Assembly: GCA_000226015.1 (NCBI GenBank)
Contig: JH153415.1
Span: 110,536-174,535, forward strand
Length of the DNA stretch: 64,000 nucleotides
Direction: 5' to 3'
Source of the DNA: Mnemiopsis leidyi
Lineage: Eukaryota > Ctenophora > Tentaculata > Lobata > Bolinopsidae
The position numbers and the translations under genes were made by a program. This document shows positions 11,301 through 26,300 of this stretch, piece after piece (position 1 is the stretch's first letter; each line of letters begins with the position of its first letter). The notes under the pieces were generated by a model. The model saw only the letters and a program-made list of their open reading frames with translations. It ran no database searches and had not been told where the DNA came from.

Positions 11301-14300
11301 TGTTGAAACGTAACGGTCTTAACTTGTGGTTGATCGGCTAATTTCTGCCAGCTGCTCTGGCTATATCGTATAAAACATTTCCAAAATTTGTAATATTTCA
11401 GCTCTCACAGGAATCGTCACGTTTGAACTTCGATCGATAAATATTCAGAGCTTGATCTCATTCTCTCTCACCGAAACTCTGTCAATTGACAACGGGGATC
11501 ACTCCTCCAGTGAATTTGACAAAGACATAATTATGGCGCAACCCACCGAATTTCCAAGTCACGTCGAGTACAAACTCCCGGGAACCTGATCATAATTGGC
11601 AATTACACCAGTCAGGCTTTGACTTATCTGCGTATTAGCTTACGTAACCGGGGATATAGCCTTGGATCCTGGGTAAACAGGGTGACCCTCATAGCAGCCT
11701 CTTACCCGGGAGTCAAGTAAGAGGGAGGTCCTCCTTGTTACGATAGGGTTTGTCCCCGGTGACTGGTCAATAGTATCAATAGTAAAGCCAGACAATGGAC
11801 TTAGGGAATAATTAGCGACGATGTAACCTATAATTGTATCTTATCGTGAAGCCTTCCCATTTCTACGGTCAGGTAGAGGAGATATCCGATACAATAATAA
11901 GGGGTGACAACAAGGACTCGGCGCTGAAGTGTTGACTAAAACTTCAAAGCAGCGCATGTTTTCCTGTTGATCTAATTTTCTTATGTCATTCACTTTCCTT
12001 CACCCTCTTTTCCTTAACTGTCAGTAGTAAGATTGTAGTTTTTCGTTATGATCTGCACGATAGCTGATAAGTTTCTCCCAAGCGGCAAAAATGTGAAATA
12101 ATCGTTACAGTCAACCGAAGCAGTATATTGGTAGCTAGACTGGTAAATGGTATATCCCGTCGGTTCTACTTGAAACATTTTCCGTCAGTCTGAAATATTG
12201 CCGAAATATTCACATCTTTACCATATGTTCTCGTTCAACTCTCGCTTAGTATGCCAATATGACAATCTTGTTTTGCCACTAGCCACAGATCTGTCTGTTG
12301 CTTATTCAATTCTTTTTTGATAAATTAGATGTAGTTACTTCTCTCGGTTCCTTCCTTCTTTCAAAATAAAGTGATAATCCCATTTGGAAGAGACCGTAAG
12401 GAAGTTGACCGAGAGATAATTAATTTACACCCAGGGTCAAATTGGAACATCACTTTATTTTTAGAGGGAGCAACCGAGAGTCTTTTCCTGATTTTCCGTC
12501 AAAGAATCAAACCCGCCTAACAATATGTTCTTTTGCTCAAAAGAAGACAGTGATGTCATGCAGTAGAGACTCTTCTTAACCCTTACTGAAACTTCCAGAT
12601 AGGTCATGACAAGTCAGCAGAAGAACCTTCCACTATTGATCTTGCTGGTCCTCCTCCACATCACTCACCAGATTGAGAGTACAGTGGAGGAGGAAGAGGT
12701 GGAGCCGACAGTTAACTCTCCAATATGGACCGTCTTCCCCAGCGCCGTCATTGCCGGACTTGGTGTCATCTTCAACCTCATCTCTCTCTCCTACTTTGTA
12801 AAGAGGGAGTATGAATCTCTTGGTAGGATTTTGTTTTTTAAAGCTGGATTATCTTGCTGACACCTCCAAGATGCTAAGCAGCTGTAAATGTTGATACACC
12901 GAGCAAATTATGTTCCAATTTAATCTTCTATCTTTCTTCTATTAGGACCGAACTATGTAAAGTAAATATTGAACTCGCTGTCAAACACGATACTATCAAG
13001 GTTTAGTCAACCTTTTAAACGTTGTAAGCCTTGCTTACCTTAAATCAAATCATAAAATATAATTAAATGTAACAATTTCAGGTAGCAGGCTACTGATGCT
13101 GCTCAACGCACTAGACCTCATGGTGTGCCTCACAGCAGGAATCCAACTTGGAATGATGGTGGTCTACTACAAAGTTCCTGGGATCGCCCACGAAACTTTC
13201 AACTCACTCTACTTCATTTTCCTGGAAGCTACAGGCTTTGCCACCTGTCTCCTCAGTACAACCCGCTGTATCAGTCTGTGTGCTCCCTTCTATTCAGTGC
13301 GAGGAAGAGCAGTGGGTCTAGCAGCGACACTCTTCATCAGCTACACACTTGTCAGGGAGGTAACTCTTGTCAGGATTGTCGACAGAACGACTTATCTTAC
13401 AAACGGACTGACGAAAATTCATATCGGTTTCCTGCTCGGAGAGATAGGACTGATGATAGCAGTTGCCATGCAGGCTAACATCATCTGTGTCGTGAAGATC
13501 CTCCTTAAACCGGATGTGGCAGTAAGATCTAGATCGGCTGGAGTCCAAGCAACCATCACGGTCGTCATCCTCTCTGGGTTCTTCTGTTTCCTCAACGTGT
13601 TCTACCTGGTTACAGAGACACTCTACTTTTACTACGGAGTGAGACTGAGCCACAGCCCGGTTCTTTACTTCGGAATCTTCTACGCGGTTCCTCTCAACAG
13701 TTTCGCTAACCCTCTAATCTATCTGCTGAGAAAGAAGGAAATGAGGAGGTACCTGATGAACCCAATCAAACCTCTGCAATCTAGAAAGTTCACTCTTGGC
13801 ACTCCAAGTCCTTCAATGGGTACAGTGCTTACCAGATCAACAAACTCTTTCGGCATGGCAAGTCCGGCTATAACTCATGTCTTACAAAGAGCTAATACAT
13901 CTTGGGAGATTAAGATGAGTCCTTACACTAACAAAGTTAAACTGTCCCACTCAAAGTCAGGATTTACCATAGGCAGGGGTCATGATGTCGAGAAACTTAC
14001 TCCAAATTGTCTTTGATCTTACTGAATTTTTCCGACCAGCTCAACATAAACGAATAAGGCTTAGGCGGTTGGAGGTGTCTGACATTTTTCCGACGAATGA
14101 AAGTGCACGTTTAATGACTGTTATTGTTTATTTAGTTTGTAAAAACAGCTCCAACTTGATAAAAACTATACCTAATCCATCTTAATTTTTCTTTCACTAA
14201 TGTCAAATAGAATTCTCAATACAAAAATTATAAACAATGTAGTTGAATGTATTTGAAGTTTCTGTGAATCTGAAAACTGCAGAATTGTTAAGAAAAATGA

Positions 14301-17300
14301 AATTTTTGGAACAAAAACACTTTTTAACTTTAACAATGATTTTACTTCGTTGTACCCAACAGCCATGTGGTTACAATGTAACCGGCCAATAGGCAATAAC
14401 AGGAGTCAAAGGATCTTAAGGCCTTAGGCCAGTGACGGTTAAGGTAGTTTTTACCATACTGTATTCGCTCAAGGCTTCGCTCAAGGTTTCCCATTCATTT
14501 GGCTGCGTAGAGTCTACGCCGTAGACCCAACGGAGTCCTTAGCAAAACGTCAAAGACACTCGCCCCATGGCTGGGCAGCACAGAGATTAGAACCTGGGAC
14601 CTCCCGAATGAAAGTGCGATGCCCTAAGCTCTGCGCCACTCAGCAATGTCACGTGATGAAAATTACACCCTATTACATAGCAGCATAGCCTCGCCTGACA
14701 GCACTTATGGGTGTAAGTTTACAACGACCATGATCCAATAAGTTCTGTGAGCACACACAAAGCCATAAGTAAACAACCTCAATGTACTTTAGTTTGCTCT
14801 GTAGGCCCGTTAAGACAGTGTTATTGACCGATGTTTTCGTCTGTTGAGTTAAAGAATTTGCTCGAATCGTTATATTTTATCGTGGGAAACAGAGTCCTTC
14901 AACCTATCTTATCATTCTTTTTCGCACCCCGGACTTCTGAAGCCTCCAAAAATAACCTTGCGAGCTTTCGTATACTAGCAGATATAAAGCCACACTTTGA
15001 GGTCCACCACAGAGATAAACGTTCGTTCCTTCTAAAGTTTGGCGGTTGGAAAGATCTGGCGTACCTGGAACGAGAGGATGTCACTCTGCACTCTGTCTCG
15101 GAGGATGAGTTTGTTTTCGTCCGGACCAAACCAGGAATTGATCTTTACAACACGGAGGAGCATCCTTTTGTCTACGAGATACAGCACACAGCAGCTGTTG
15201 AACTGTTGACAGCACCCCACAACACTGTCTTCGAATACTTGAGGAGCAAGCCTGCTAGAGACGGCAGCAACATCTCCTTTCTTTACAACACCGGACGCAG
15301 TGGATCTACCTTGATGGCAGCTATGATGTACAAAACTAAGCAGTTTGTAGTGCAATCGGAGCCTAATTCCATCCTGCAGTTGGCGTTGATTTTTAATGAC
15401 AAAGATTTTGTAATCAGCCGTAACACGACCGAATATGTTTATTTGGTCTGGGCGACCTTTCTACTCACTTGTCCAGATCCAAATAAGCGTTATTTCATCA
15501 AACCCTTTCCTTGTTACACAATATCTCTTTTTCCTCTCATAAAACAAGCTCTGCCTGGAATCACAGAACTTTTCAACTACAGATCCATCCTGCCCTCGTT
15601 AATATCTTGTAAAAAACTCTTTGGATACAACCTCACAAGGGCTGCAAATAGAGGAATGCTCCTGCTTCCCTTTAACTACAAGAACATCTGGAAGAAGATA
15701 AAACCAGAGTGTGACGTTGGTGAGAAAGCGTTTGCTCTCCAACTTCTCATCACAGTTCATGCATTCCTTCTGGAGACTCGTGATAGAGAAGATATCAAGA
15801 CGTTTAGCTACGAGTCTCTGGTGAAAGACAAGGAGGAGTTCACGGTGAGGCTGCTGAAGGAGGTTGGTGTAGGGGAGAAGTTTCTATCCGACGCTTTGTC
15901 TGCTCTGGAGTACCACTCTCAGGCGAAGTCTGATACCGTCAACCGGCTCACTTATACTTCTCGGATTAGAGAGAACACGGTTTCGGACGGATGTGTCGAG
16001 TGGATCAGGAAGATAGCTTACGAGGAGCTGGAAATAGAAATTGACAAAGAAACCGGACGATACTCTGCCCTAGAATAGGTGTATCGTGAGGAGAAGAAGA
16101 CAATTTTATTGGGATTTGATTTTTGACTAATGTTCACGCAAATAAATAAAAAGATGCTATGATACAATTCGAACATGATAGATGAGAGATTTAAAAAATG
16201 TATCAAGACATTGCGAGCAGTAAATATTAACTATTTATTCATCGTTTCGTGGATCGATCCGAAATATTAATGGCTTTTGTATTACTTGTAAGGGGTTACA
16301 AAGGATACACGTAACATTTAAGGTAGAATCAGAAGTAAGAAGTACATCTAATTAGACGTTACTTAAAAGCCAGAATCAGAAAAAAGAAGTATATCTAATT
16401 GGAATTGTACGCTACATTGTACATTCTGATCTTGGTGGTGGCCACGTCCTTTACGGCAAACAGGTTATATAAACAAGATTAAACCGATTATACAAGTTTA
16501 AACCGGTTATACAAGTTTAAACCGGTTTAACTCAAGCTTTGTGGAAATCTTAGTAATATACACTGATTCTATCAAATTCTATCCTTCAAGAAAAATTGAT
16601 TAAAATTTTAACACCAACTGTGTTTAAATAAAGTCGGTGTATGCAGGTGGGCGATTTGATCGGACCATACCAAATTGGTGAGAAGATCAACTGCTAAAAA
16701 CCCCGGATTTTCACACCCCAGTTTAGGTTACGGTAAGAAAACGAGCAAATAAACGAATATCGACAAAAAGATTGGATTTCCAAAAAACAACTTTACTTCT
16801 CTTAGACGTCTATTTTGAGAATGATAATTAATTGGGCACTTTTTGCCTTGGCCACTTGGCACATAAACGTTTTTACTCTTTGGACGCTACGATAAAAGTC
16901 TTCGCTCATGCAGCGATTTGACTAACAGTAACATGCCTACACATATCAGGTGGAACACATCTTAAGGAATTTATAAGGAACACTCCACATCCCATATACA
17001 GTAGGGGACTAATAAACTAATAATTATAAACTTATAATTATTGTATTTTCAAGTATGTGGACTACCTTGCCAAGTGCGCTGATCGCTACATTGGGGGGCA
17101 TGTTATTTTCTTACTGCGTGAAGAAAAACAATGCATCCGTGGGTTAATACAAATTGACAAATTGCCACTTAGTTGATAGAATGAAATGATCAGTAAGCTT
17201 CTATTCAAAAAAGCATATACATTTTTATATTTATTCATCTGATCAAATATTAGATTTTAGAACGGCTGGTCTTGAGTAATGAGACGAACCAAGTTGTGCA

Positions 17301-20300
17301 CCTGATCAGATTCTTTCTTTAGCTACTACATAGCTATCTATTGTTTCAGGAAGGAAATTGCTGATGTTGCTGAATACCCTTGACCTCATTGTAATCTGGA
17401 GGAATATCGTTGGCGACCCTTTCTATTCACGAGAAAGGCTCCGCCACTTTTCGAGAGATAATATACAATTACCACACATATATTTCAATGAATCCACAGG
17501 TTTCGCTTTTCAGTTGCATTATACAGTAAAATCTACTGAAAATTTTAGGGTGATATTGAGTTTTTTAGATATAGAATTTCGACTTATTTTAGACTTTTTT
17601 AGTTGCATTATTCAGAAGTTGTTATAAATTTATCGCATGGGACTATTTGTTTACCACAAAATTCCTCTTAGATTTAGAATGATTTTCATTTGGTCTTTTG
17701 ATCAATTTGCGACAATTTAACCATAACTCTTAAAAACTCTATAGCTATTTTGGGAGCCCTCCCCCTCTATTTCATCTCAGCAGAGCATAATTATAGCGTG
17801 CGTTCACAAGCACGCGTATTATTCTATGTCCTTTCCTCAAAAATCTAAGAAAAAACCAGCAGAAACATAAACATGTTACATGAGGCTCACTTCTGTAAAA
17901 CATAACTACAACGAACGTGATCTCTGACGTCAAGAGAAACAGCCGAAATGGTGAAAATCGTGAATTGCGTTTAGTCGTAATGCAATGGACGCTTATAGAC
18001 GGTTTGTAAATTTGAATTGAACAGGCTGGCATGTAATAACCTCAGGTTTGAGCATTGTTGAATCTTTAACTTTGTTTGACAATTACTGCATGTTGTTTAT
18101 CAAAATATGTACGTTGTAAAACTCGGATTCCAGCAGGGTAGGACCTGTTGATGACGCATTTCTCTCTGTTTCCGTGTCAATTTTGATATTTTTTGCGAGA
18201 AAAAGTTTTTACTTGCCAAAACTAATGGCATTCTTTAAATTTTATTGACAAAGTTTGTTACCTCTCAAGCTGATTGTCACGTGCAACAAATGTTAGCCTT
18301 GCTACATATTTAAAAAAAGAGATTCTCCGAACGTACCAAATAAGGCAGAAAATACTTTTACCGATAAACGCATCTCGTATGAATTTTTCCCACCAACTGA
18401 AAGACAATCTCGCCCAAGACAATGCCGTAAACATGCTTACAGAGTATCGTTATTCTGTCCAATCTACGTGAGTAAGCACTTCCGACTGCAATCACGCATA
18501 GGTTGCTGACAGGAATTTCGCGAACTTTGCTCCAGCTACTCGAATGAGAGCTCAGTGTATCCTCTACCGCCCCACTAGCCCGCCCTAACCAAGTCATTAA
18601 GCCAAGGGCCGGAAACCAGATCATTTCGTACAGAACGCGGGTCAGCCCAACCAGATTTTCGTTTTGTTACCGAGTTGAAGCGGTGACAAGTTGCGTCCGC
18701 AGTGTTGTTGTTTGTTTCGTTACAACCGAAGTATACAGCGTTGTATCACTAGTGAACTACTCGTTTTCGTCTGTGAAGTTAAAGGGAAATTTTTAATATC
18801 GAAGTATACAATCTTCGCAAATCACACCAAATCGTTCAGATGAACATGGAAAGAGGATGTAGCGTAATGATCAGAGTGATTCTGCTGCTGTTTCTGATTC
18901 GCACGGCCAAGCAAGCTGTAACGGAGAAGAAGGTCGAGCCTACAGTCAATTCTCCGATGTGGACAGTATTCCCTAGTGCAGTGATTGCTGGACTGGGGGT
19001 GATATTCAACCTTCTATCTTTGTCCTACTTCATTAGAAGGGAACATGGAACTCTTGGTGAGGAGCGTTTGTTTTAATTAACTTACAAGAATTTGATGAAG
19101 AAATCTGAAATTACATGCATTATCTTTGACCTTAAGTGTATTGATAGCCAGCTAACATAGACTCAGGGGTTTGTAACAAAAAACGAAAAATACAGTCCGA
19201 ATTGTAAATTTGGTCTATCGTGCAGTTCCCAACTTACTTCCAACCCCCTTAGGAAGTAAGCTGCTGATGCTGCTGAACAGTCTAGACCTCATGGTGTGCG
19301 TGACAGGGTCGATACAGCTGGGGATGATGGTGGTCTACTGGGAAATACCGGGTATCGCTCACGAGACTTTCAACTCTCTCTACTTTGTCTTCCTGGAAGC
19401 GACAGGGTTCGCAACCTGCCTCCTCAGCGTTACCCGATGTCTCAGCCTCTGTGTTCCTTTCTACAAAGTCAAGCGAGAGTTTGTCGTCCTGTCCGGACTC
19501 ATCTTCATTGGATACACAGTGGTTCGAGAGGTGGTTCTGGTCAGGATTGTCAAGAGAGAAACTTACTTGGAAAAAGAACTGCTAAAGATTCACATCGGCA
19601 TGCTCCTGGCGGAAGTAGGTCTCATGATACTCGTAGCCTTGACGGCCAACACGATCAGTGTGATGAAGATAGCCCTGCAGCCGGACGTGGTAAAACGATC
19701 CCGGAGTCGCTCTGCCGGAGTACGTGCCACGGTGACCGTCCTGATCTTATCGGGGTTCTTCTGCTTCCTCAACACCTTCTTCCTGGTAACAGAAGTTCTC
19801 TACTTCTACTTCCGGGTCAGATTTAGTCAGAGCGTGCTGCTTTACTTCGGGATCTTCTACGCTGTTCCCTTGAACAGCGTGATGAACCCTCTTATCTACC
19901 TGCTGCGGAAACGAGAAATGCGGCAGTTTCTGGGTGCTTTAGTTGGACTGTGTGATCCCCCAGAGGACACCCGAACCTCAGTCAGAACCAGGACTTTGTC
20001 TCTCGTTGCTGTGACGAGCATGAGCATCAGGAGTATCAACAGGTCACCTCGGTTGAGCACGACTGTGCTCAGATTGAATAGCCAGCAAGGCTCGCCGACT
20101 CGTTTAGGGGTGGTGTTGGACGAAAGTGTTGTAGTGAAGAATGGGAATTATCATGTCAGCAACCGTTGTAACATCCATGGGAACAATCTTGTCATTAACA
20201 ACGGTAACAAGTAACGATGGTAACCATGGTGACGATTGTAACCATGGTAACAAGTAACCATGGTAACAGAAACATTGCCGACAATCAATTTAGGTGAAGG

Positions 20301-23300
20301 ATCGGACAAGCTCGGCATGACCAATTATAGACACTGTCCATGTCCAGGAGAGTCTTGCTGACAATCAAATACAATATTAAGTTACTCCAGAATTCTATTT
20401 TTAAACCGAAAAAGTATTCAGTATACTCGATGATTACATTATCTTAGCACAAATTACATTATTAAACAATAACAATAGAGAAAGGTATTCTTGGGAAGGG
20501 TCGTAGCTCACAAATCGTTTATATCATGTGTTAAAGGTTTGCAAATAAGAAGTTACCAAAGGCAAATCAATATCGTGATATCATCAGATTTTGTGTATAA
20601 CAGATTTGTGACCCCACCCCAAAGTTCGGATATAATTTTCACGGACTTAATTAGCACAAACATTTGTGTTCAGTGTTAACGGACATAATTTTCAACTCTC
20701 GAGACAGTCCGGGAAATTTTTCAAATTTTCGGACTGTATACACCGATTTTCGCTTTATAAGGGATTGATGATGAAGACAAAATATAAAAGACAGATTTTC
20801 CATCAATTCAAACATCAAGGATTACTGTTTTTATTGACGGTCACAAGTTTCGTCATAGACAGCGATTTTCAGGCGATGATCGATCGAATCATGATCACCG
20901 ATGTCAGAAAAAAAGCATTGATTTTGACCAATGTTTTCTCCGGGCTTAATTCCCGGACATTTACGACTTTACATCACGGACTGACGGATATTATTTTCAC
21001 GGACATGATTATTCACGCAGAGGCCATTCAGCGTGCAAGTAAACAAGTAATGCCCGCCATAATTATGTCTGATAATGTAAATTAGCCAAATGAGTGAGGC
21101 TCATGTCAATGTTAGGTTACACTATATAAGCACATGTTGTGAGCTGAGAGCTCCTTGCTATATTCTACTGACAGGCCATTAACCTGTCTGCTAACCGATT
21201 TTATGTAACGACGATTTTGTATACGGGTCGACATTGATTAATCAAACCCGGCTTTGACACGTAGGTTTATCAGCAAACTAATTGAATCTAAAATATGTTA
21301 TAGATAAACGTCAATATTTGTAAGGATACGTCAATAAACGTTATCAGCATGATGTATGTATCTTTTTGTTGTTGTTGCTTTTTTTTACAAGTCCCCTGCT
21401 ATTTGCCTGGCGCAGCACCGGCTAGAGAACACCAGGGAGGGAGCTAAGCTCCCACATCATGGGAGAGCCCTGAATGGGATCTAATACTGAGTATGGCACA
21501 TGATGAATGATGTTGGGATGTTTCTGTATGCCGGCCTGTACCTGATTTGTTGTTTAAGAGTCTGGCAACTACTCTCTCGTTCAAGTAATTAGAGGGAAGT
21601 ATGATGGTCTCACTAATACATAGTAGGATAAGGACAAGCTCACTAATTAGGCAACCAATAGTGCTGGTCTGTATCAAATCTATCCGTTATTATCATGATC
21701 ATTAACAATGTTAGCCGCGCGAGTTGTATGTCTGTTTATATCAACATGATGTTTCTAGGTAGACATGGTTGTTACATTTTATACCGATTTCATGATCTCA
21801 TTTTTTCATGAAATGTTTTTGTGCTGTGCACTTTTTTATATTCTATATCGAGTGGTGCTACTTGCTAGCGAACTGTTTTCACACGAAAGAAAATCCGACT
21901 TCCAATTCCAAGTTCCAACCCGAAAGAGCTGGATTTTATTATACCAATTGTTCATCTAAACAAGAAAACCTTAACAGCTTAAGCTGACATTGCTTGCATC
22001 TCCTATACAGGTATTTCAAATAACGGTTAAATTATTTCCCGTCCGCAGAGTAATAGCATAATTAGATATTTTGTCGGACACAAAACCAGCATATTTGAAG
22101 TGGTTTAGGCCGGCGCGGAATAGTACGTCACGGTTGGGTTACTATTTAAGATATGTTTAACTCTAACAAGCGTTTCATTGCAGTGGCGCAACGTCTAATA
22201 TAGATAGAGCTTAATATATTTTTCCATTTTTTATGTAACATTTCCAGAAAATTTTCCGAGTCTGCATTTTTTTACTACACCAGGAGAGACATGCTGCAGA
22301 AACTTTCTGACAGATAGATATGTTGAATAAACTTTTTAGATGATACTGATAGTTTTCTAGAGCAGTAAGCTTCGATTAGTGCTAGAAATGCAAATAGCTT
22401 AATTTAGATCGGATTTCTTTTTGCGATATTGATACAACTGCAAATCGGAAAGAAATTTATTGAAAAGCAATAATTCATGACGGCTTGATGGAAAGTAAAT
22501 GTCTGTTCCATGAAGTTTTGTGAAGGGTTTTTGATCGATAAATTCGAAAAAAATTGCGTCATCCAATCGTAAGACCACGATAACTGGCGAAGATTTGGTC
22601 ATGAGGATAGGGCCGATGACCCAGGCCCACTTCTCCAAAATGTTATGCGATGTGATGCTATACAAATTAGCTCAACTAATTAGCGGAAGCAACTTCAGAA
22701 GCTGTTCAAACCGGGTGCCACAAATTATTTACGGCCTGTATCACTTAATTTCCCTAACAATACCCACAGTTTGTGTTAAGGTAAGTTTTTAGGTTTACAT
22801 TTAGGCCCAGGGTTAGGGTTACAGAAAGGCCTAGGGTTAGGGTTACAGAAAGACCTAGGGTTATAGTTACAGATAGACCTAGGGTTAGAGTTACAGATAA
22901 ACCCACGGTTAGGGTTACAGTTGGGGTTCATACATACTCATCTACACTTGTGTGGCTCTTTTGAAGCATTAGACTGAAAATGTAGGTGAATGTAAGGTGG
23001 CCTATAATGTTCCTGTTTTTTCTGATCTACTTTGGCCTATAATGTTCCTGTTTTTTCTGATCTACTTTCAATAGTCCCGTCTGAAAATGTGCAATTTTCA
23101 GAGATAACTTGATGTGGTCTAGTAAATATTTAGAGACTAAACCAAAGATCGTAGCAAGGCTGATATTGAGAGACTCCAAGTTTTAAACGCTTTACTTATA
23201 ATGAACTTTAATTGTTGGGATAACTGTTAACTGTGCATGAAATTGGAGCGTCAATAGCAATTAACTAACCATACATTGCATGGTTTAGATACAGTCAAAT

Positions 23301-26300
23301 AAGAAGTTATGTTTAATGCTGCAGCATATTTTAAAGTTGAAGACATAATATTCTATGATTTTGTAGATCAACTCTCAATAACTAGCGATTGAATGTTAGT
23401 TCTTGTATGTTGTTCGAAGATAGAGATAAGAATTCCAAGAATAGGGCACCATATCCCAATGATAGTTATCATAATAGGACCATCAATATTATCTGCCGAG
23501 TAATCTACTAATAACCTTAATGGTTGGTGTCGCAACAGCATATTTGTGTCACGTGACGAATCTATGAAACACTCCATCATGACAACAGCAGTTGCAAGTC
23601 GTGCACAGCTTTCCGCGTCCATCATATAATCTGCTCCACCATATAATCCGCTCCAAGATATAATCCGCCCCAAAATGTAATCCGCTCCATCATATAATCC
23701 GCCCCAACATATAATCCGCTCCATCATATAATCCGCCCCAACATATAATCCGCCCCAACATATAATCCGCCCCATCATATAATACGCCCCAACATATAAT
23801 ACAAAAGATTTTCATTTAGCGGTTAGCCGGTACAGCGGACCGACTGATCCTAACTAACCGATTGCCTACGTGCACCAAAGGATTTAAAAATGTCGTAGAA
23901 TAATCCGTGACGCATAGGCTACGTCACGTAGTGTTTGTTAACTGTTGACGCAAGAGGTAAGCTAGTTTGCCAATCTTTTATTTCATCATACTCTTTATCT
24001 ATGAATTAAGGCAACTTTGACTTTTTATCTAAGACAAATATAGCGACCTGAAAATGCTTCGATAAGTGCAACTTGCAGGCATTCTTGAAAATTGCAGGCA
24101 TTCTTGATAACAAAACTTCAATTTAAGAACATCTTGACCTTTGAAGTTTCATGCTTTATAATTTGCTCCATGCTTTTGATTCAATCTCTTGTGCTGTGAA
24201 ATCGATGTATCATCATGGCAAATTCGCGAAGCAGCACATTTCCTTTGTGCGAATTCTGAATTGCATCAACAGTTCCTGCAGAAACTCGAGCTCTAATTGC
24301 CTTTCAATCTTCATGTTGGTTCCTGCATCATTAATGAAACATCATTATAATACTTCACTTCATGCTTGATACTCCATCCAAAAGGATTGGTTGTACCCAC
24401 TGTTTCATCCAATATAACCTCTTAAATGTATCGTCAAAAAGGCAGATCAATAGTTAACTAAGATGGGGTTATGTGTTTCATTTAATAGGTGAGTAAACTA
24501 TAGTTATAAAAGTATGGTATAGTAGATTATAGAGGCTCTATAGCCATAGGCTGTACTGATGTACCGAATTGCTAAACTTCAAAGGAAATGAATTCATTTC
24601 ATGAGGACGCAAGATCCCTCTCTCCGCAACTAGGCTTTTGACGGTCCGGCTTAGCTCCTCAGTTCTTGTTACGTCGTTTTTGATGTCAAATTTGATAAAT
24701 ATCTTATGTAAAAGAAGGAGGAATAGATGGAGTTAATTGCTTCTTCACAAATACTGATATTCAAAACTGTCACATAATTTTGTGACCCCCCTGTAAGTCG
24801 TATGAAGATGAGTCGAGGGTTAAATGGCCGCTCGGGTACAGAAACCCGCTAAGTTCATCAAGTAAAGACTCGATTTTATTTCAATAAATATATAAAATTG
24901 TTACTTCATGAGACTGGAGCAATTAAACGTTAGTTGAAAACGGTGCAGGCGTATAGTTTCTTTGAAAAATATCAAAACTTCGTTTCCTCCATAAACTACA
25001 GCATGAAAAAAGAAAATTCTCGATTATCTTGTTCATGCATTTTTCTCTAGTTTACATTTACTTAATTATGCAATTAATTGGAAAATTATAATTTGTGCAA
25101 TTACCAGGTGTGATTTATTTGGTTAAATCAATTCTAAAATATTTGACATATGAACAATAAAGTAAGTCCTGCTCCTAGACAACTGATCATAATCCCCCTT
25201 GATAAAATTTGACATTTTAATCTTTACACTTAAAGCCTGGGTTACTCGGTCGAATTGTGAAAAAATTTAAGATGTACCACATTTGTGCGTTTTTTAATAC
25301 TTTATGGGCAAACGTTACGTTGCATTTTGACCATGACCACAGGAAAATCCCTAGTTGTCAGTGGTCATGGTCAAAGTTCTTAATCATGACCATATGGCAA
25401 ATTTCAGGGCGTTGCAGTCGTGATCTTGTGGTGTCATCCCCGCCCCATTGAAAATATTGACAATTTGAGACGGCGCGGAAAAGCAATAACCATTGAATCA
25501 AATTTCAGCTGGTACAATATATAGATTTGCAAACTCTAAATTAAGCTGGTACAATATATATATTCAATCTTTATATTGTACCAGCGGAATTTAATATATT
25601 TGGCTTAAGCTCAGTATGGACTGTAAACTGTCAGGCACAGGTTAGTAATAGCAATAACGGATGTTTCAAATCAAATCAAACGGGGTCAGATTATGTCAGA
25701 TATATGGGGTACTCTCAGTCATGCATAGTTGGTTCGTACGTTAATTTTTCGGGAAAAGTGCGTTAAGTACGTTTGATTTCTTTCGTACGTTAAAGTGCGG
25801 TTAAGTACGTTTACTATAGAATTTAGCTGTTGGTAGAGGCAGACAATAAAACACACAAATACCGTTGTTTACAGTTCAAACTTAAAATAGCATTGAGTTA
25901 CATGGTCGATAATAATGCGACTGCAGTCGGGGGCCCGACTCTGGGTCGGGGGACTCTAGGTCGGGGGACTGTAGGTCGGCGGCTGCAAACAAGGGTGGAC
26001 TCTAGGTCGGGAGATCCCCACAGGGTGGACTCTAGGTCGGGAGCCTGTGATGATGATCAGGGCCCGTGATGTGATCCGCTGGATTATTTTTGACACCATC
26101 CCTTACAGCTGATTCCAACGCTGCTGAGGCTCGCTCCAAGATCAAAGAGATGGCTTCCACAACAACAACCAGCAAGCACCGGATCTACTGTGCTGTGACT
26201 GGACCCCTCCCTGCAGAGACTCTCCCTTCCCTCTTCAGAAGACACCTTAAGGAAGTCAGCTCAACGGGCCAGAAGGAAACTCAACCCACGCCCCCGTGCT

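Larger units (their letters stand above)
20273..25715. other. Non-coding intronic stretch between GPCR 2 and the MULE element
   Basis: Holds the repeats listed at 22803, 22999 and 23622 and a region (20630-21010) with repeated AATTTTCACGGAC-type phrases, which may be an old unknown element. A 139-codon frame inside that region has no recognisable domain and is not called. Confidence 0.5.

Noticed and set aside
14575-14644. A functional tRNA gene
   Set aside because: Stems pair poorly by eye and the sequence continues into a non-tRNA body, so SINE-like is preferred.
20666-21085. A 139-codon plus-strand frame
   Set aside because: No recognisable domain; the region has repeated AATTTTCACGGAC phrases and looks like decayed repeat.
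23368-23778. A 136-codon minus-strand frame
   Set aside because: Its first half is the 17-bp repeat translated; no domain and no splice support.
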